Notes under the pieces: model-generated | Database searches by the model: none | Told to the model about the DNA's origin: nothing | Seen by the model: the letters and a program-made list of their open reading frames with translations, nothing else | Source: an uncultured Sutterella sp. | GTDB taxonomy: Bacteria > Pseudomonadota > Gammaproteobacteria > Burkholderiales > Burkholderiaceae_F | DNA length: 61,620 nt | Direction of reading: 5' to 3' | Assembly: GCA_937943605.1 (NCBI GenBank) | Contig: CALEAW010000040.1 | Location: 1 to 61,620 of the forward strand | Position numbers and translations under genes: made by a program | In this document: positions 60,438 to 61,620 of the stretch, piece after piece | Position numbering within the stretch: position 1 is the stretch's first letter | Layout of the letters: the number at the start of each line of letters is the position of its first letter

Positions 60438-61022
60438 TCATAACGTCTTCAATGCTTCAACATAGTTGGTGTTGAGGGCAAAGGTGAGTCCTAATTGATG
60501 GATGACTTTAGCGACTGCTTTCGGATCAGTGCTTTCGCAGCAAAAACTGTCGATTGTTCGGTTTTCCAATTGAATCGCGGCGTACTCGCACATCGTGCCG
60601 TCAAGCATGAACTTGTGTCGAGTTTTTAGGACTTGACGAGTTCGTAAAGTGTCGTGCGTTTCGAGTAAAGCCAAAAACGTCTCTTTGTCGTAGCAAGACG
60701 CTTCCAATGGGATCGTTAGACCTAGGGCTGATAGGATTTCTTTGACGTGGGATTGACTCACGGGAAACGCAAACTTGTTGTACGGCTGATAGATATCAAA
60801 GCCTTCGGGTGTCTGACCGAGCCACTTCTTCATTTTGAGGTGATCTTGTCGAATCTTGACGTTATGCACGTGATCTTGATTCGACAAAATATAGAGGTCT
60901 TGCGTGGTTTCGTGAGTGGGCTTTGTCGCTAAAACCATTTCTGGTAGGCGCTTCTGAAGGTGTGGAAGTAGCCCTGGCAGAAACACACGAAATTCGGCGT
61001 GAGGCGGTCTCGTGGGCGTCAT
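60438..61022 (-). CDS. CYTH-like protein, diverged
   Basis: About 194 residues. The C-terminal half resembles CYTH/triphosphate tunnel proteins (TRHKFMLDGTMCEYAAIQLENRTI, then DPKAVAKVIHQLGL), and the N-terminal half has KIRQDHLKMKKW. The N-terminal ExExK metal site typical of the family is not seen. Its ATG overlaps the stop of the canonical CYTH gene (TAATG), so both are coupled. It may be a heteromeric partner or a non-catalytic phosphate binder. Assignment is by pattern only. Confidence 0.6.
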   Translation of the reverse strand: MTPTRPPHAEFRVFLPGLLPHLQKRLPEMVLATKPTHETTQDLYILSNQDHVHNVKIRQDHLKMKKWLGQTPEGFDIYQPYNKFAFPVSQSHVKEILSALGLTIPLEASCYDKETFLALLETHDTLRTRQVLKTRHKFMLDGTMCEYAAIQLENRTIDSFCCESTDPKAVAKVIHQLGLTFALNTNYVEALKTL

Positions 61023-61492
61023 TAGGCTTTCCAAGTTTTGTACGGTGCTTTAATCAAAGACGAATTGTAGTAACGCACGTCTCCAGAGACTTCTTCGCCC
61101 ACCCAATCAGGTTTTTCAAATGCTTGATCTTCAGATGTGAGTTCGACTTCTGCGACGATGAGTCCTTCGTTCGCACCAAAAAACTCATCCACTTCCCAAA
61201 TCAGTCCATCCACAGGAATCTTGTAGCGGATTTTGTCAATGACTGGTTGTTCAGCAAGGTCATTGAGCATCGTGACACAGTCGTCGTAGGGAATCGGGTA
61301 CTCAAACTCTGTGCGTGTCACGCCTATTGTCGGGCCTTTGATCGTAAGAAAGGCTTGATCACCCACGGTACGAATTCGAACGGTACGTGCTTTGTCGCTA
61401 TTTAAATAGCCTTGCCGATAGCGAGTGCCTTGGGCAAGTGTTCGCCAAGCCGAGCCAACTACAAGAAACTTCCGTTCAATTTCTTTGGCCAT
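61022..61492 (-). CDS. CYTH-domain triphosphatase-like protein
   Basis: 156 residues. ExExK motif EIERK at residues 4-8, then TVRIRTVGDQAFLTIKGPT and EFEYPIP, and IWEVDEFFGANEGLIVAEVEL. This is the single-domain CYTH type (inorganic triphosphatase or, less likely, class IV adenylate cyclase). 128 bases upstream to the window end hold no clear gene. Confidence 0.9.
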   Translation of the reverse strand: MAKEIERKFLVVGSAWRTLAQGTRYRQGYLNSDKARTVRIRTVGDQAFLTIKGPTIGVTRTEFEYPIPYDDCVTMLNDLAEQPVIDKIRYKIPVDGLIWEVDEFFGANEGLIVAEVELTSEDQAFEKPDWVGEEVSGDVRYYNSSLIKAPYKTWKA

Positions 61493-61620
61493 GAGGAAAT
61501 CCTTTTTTGAGCAGTGTGTGTTTTAATTGTCAGTTCTACTATTTTCGCAAATCTTGGTGCTAAAACCTTAACTTCCCATAAAAGTTGCACTCAAGCACTA
61601 TGAGGCGCGTAGGAAGGTCA

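Overview
The window is about 26 kb of prophage (1 to about 25,690) joined to about 36 kb of bacterial chromosome. The host looks like a betaproteobacterium, probably a gut Burkholderiales of the Sutterellaceae type. This is inferred from the short phosphatidylserine decarboxylase, the NSS/AGCS sodium symporters, the entericidin-like lipoprotein and the moderate GC content. No rRNA or marker gene confirms it.

Prophage. The left end, including repressor and replication genes, lies outside the window. From left to right there is: a cargo-like membrane/coiled-coil gene (197-1315); an HK97-type packaging and head module (small and large terminase, portal, protease, capsid, connectors; 1488-7958); and a contractile tail and baseplate module in the Mu gene order (7955-18035: tail terminator, sheath, tube, frameshifted assembly chaperone, tape measure, N, P, 45, 46, 47, 48). 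Then come the tail fibre and its variable end (18047-20530), a tyrosine recombinase (20637-21770, minus strand), the fibre chaperone, and lysis genes (putative holin, SAR endolysin, nested Rz/Rz1). A tRNA-Gly(UCC) and a P4-type integrase (24338-25498, minus) end it next to tRNA-Ser(GCU), whose 3' end is the likely attachment site. An HK97-like head with a Mu-like tail is the SfV-type mosaic.

Main discovery candidate. The fibre gene ends in an eight-cassette shufflon. Eight in-frame C-terminal coding cassettes of 72-80 codons each begin with the same nucleotide site, CCTGACATYNNNGG (encoding P-D-I-x-G), and each ends with a variant of SLRLLAIIK plus stop. Cassette A is fused to the fibre. Three silent cassettes (B-D) follow on the plus strand and four (E-H) lie inverted on the minus strand. 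A P4-type tyrosine recombinase sits directly beside the array, where Mu has the serine invertase Gin. Inversion between opposed sites would replace the receptor-binding tip of the phage.

Chromosome. After tRNA-Ser and tRNA-Arg come a nucleoside-type (BMP family) ABC importer operon, a CPA2 exchanger with an odd tail, rmuC, an entericidin-like lipoprotein, an alanine-type AGCS symporter, a PIN protein, a TerC/CBS/CorC protein and an NfsB-like nitroreductase. These are followed by a DinG-family helicase, an RlmD-like methyltransferase, a flavodoxin-ferredoxin fusion, three tandem NSS transporters, a SIMPL-domain protein and psd. Next is a compact cellulose operon, bcsA-bcsB-bcsZ-bcsG, with a degenerate PilZ domain and no bcsC. 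Two overlapping CYTH-type genes end the window.
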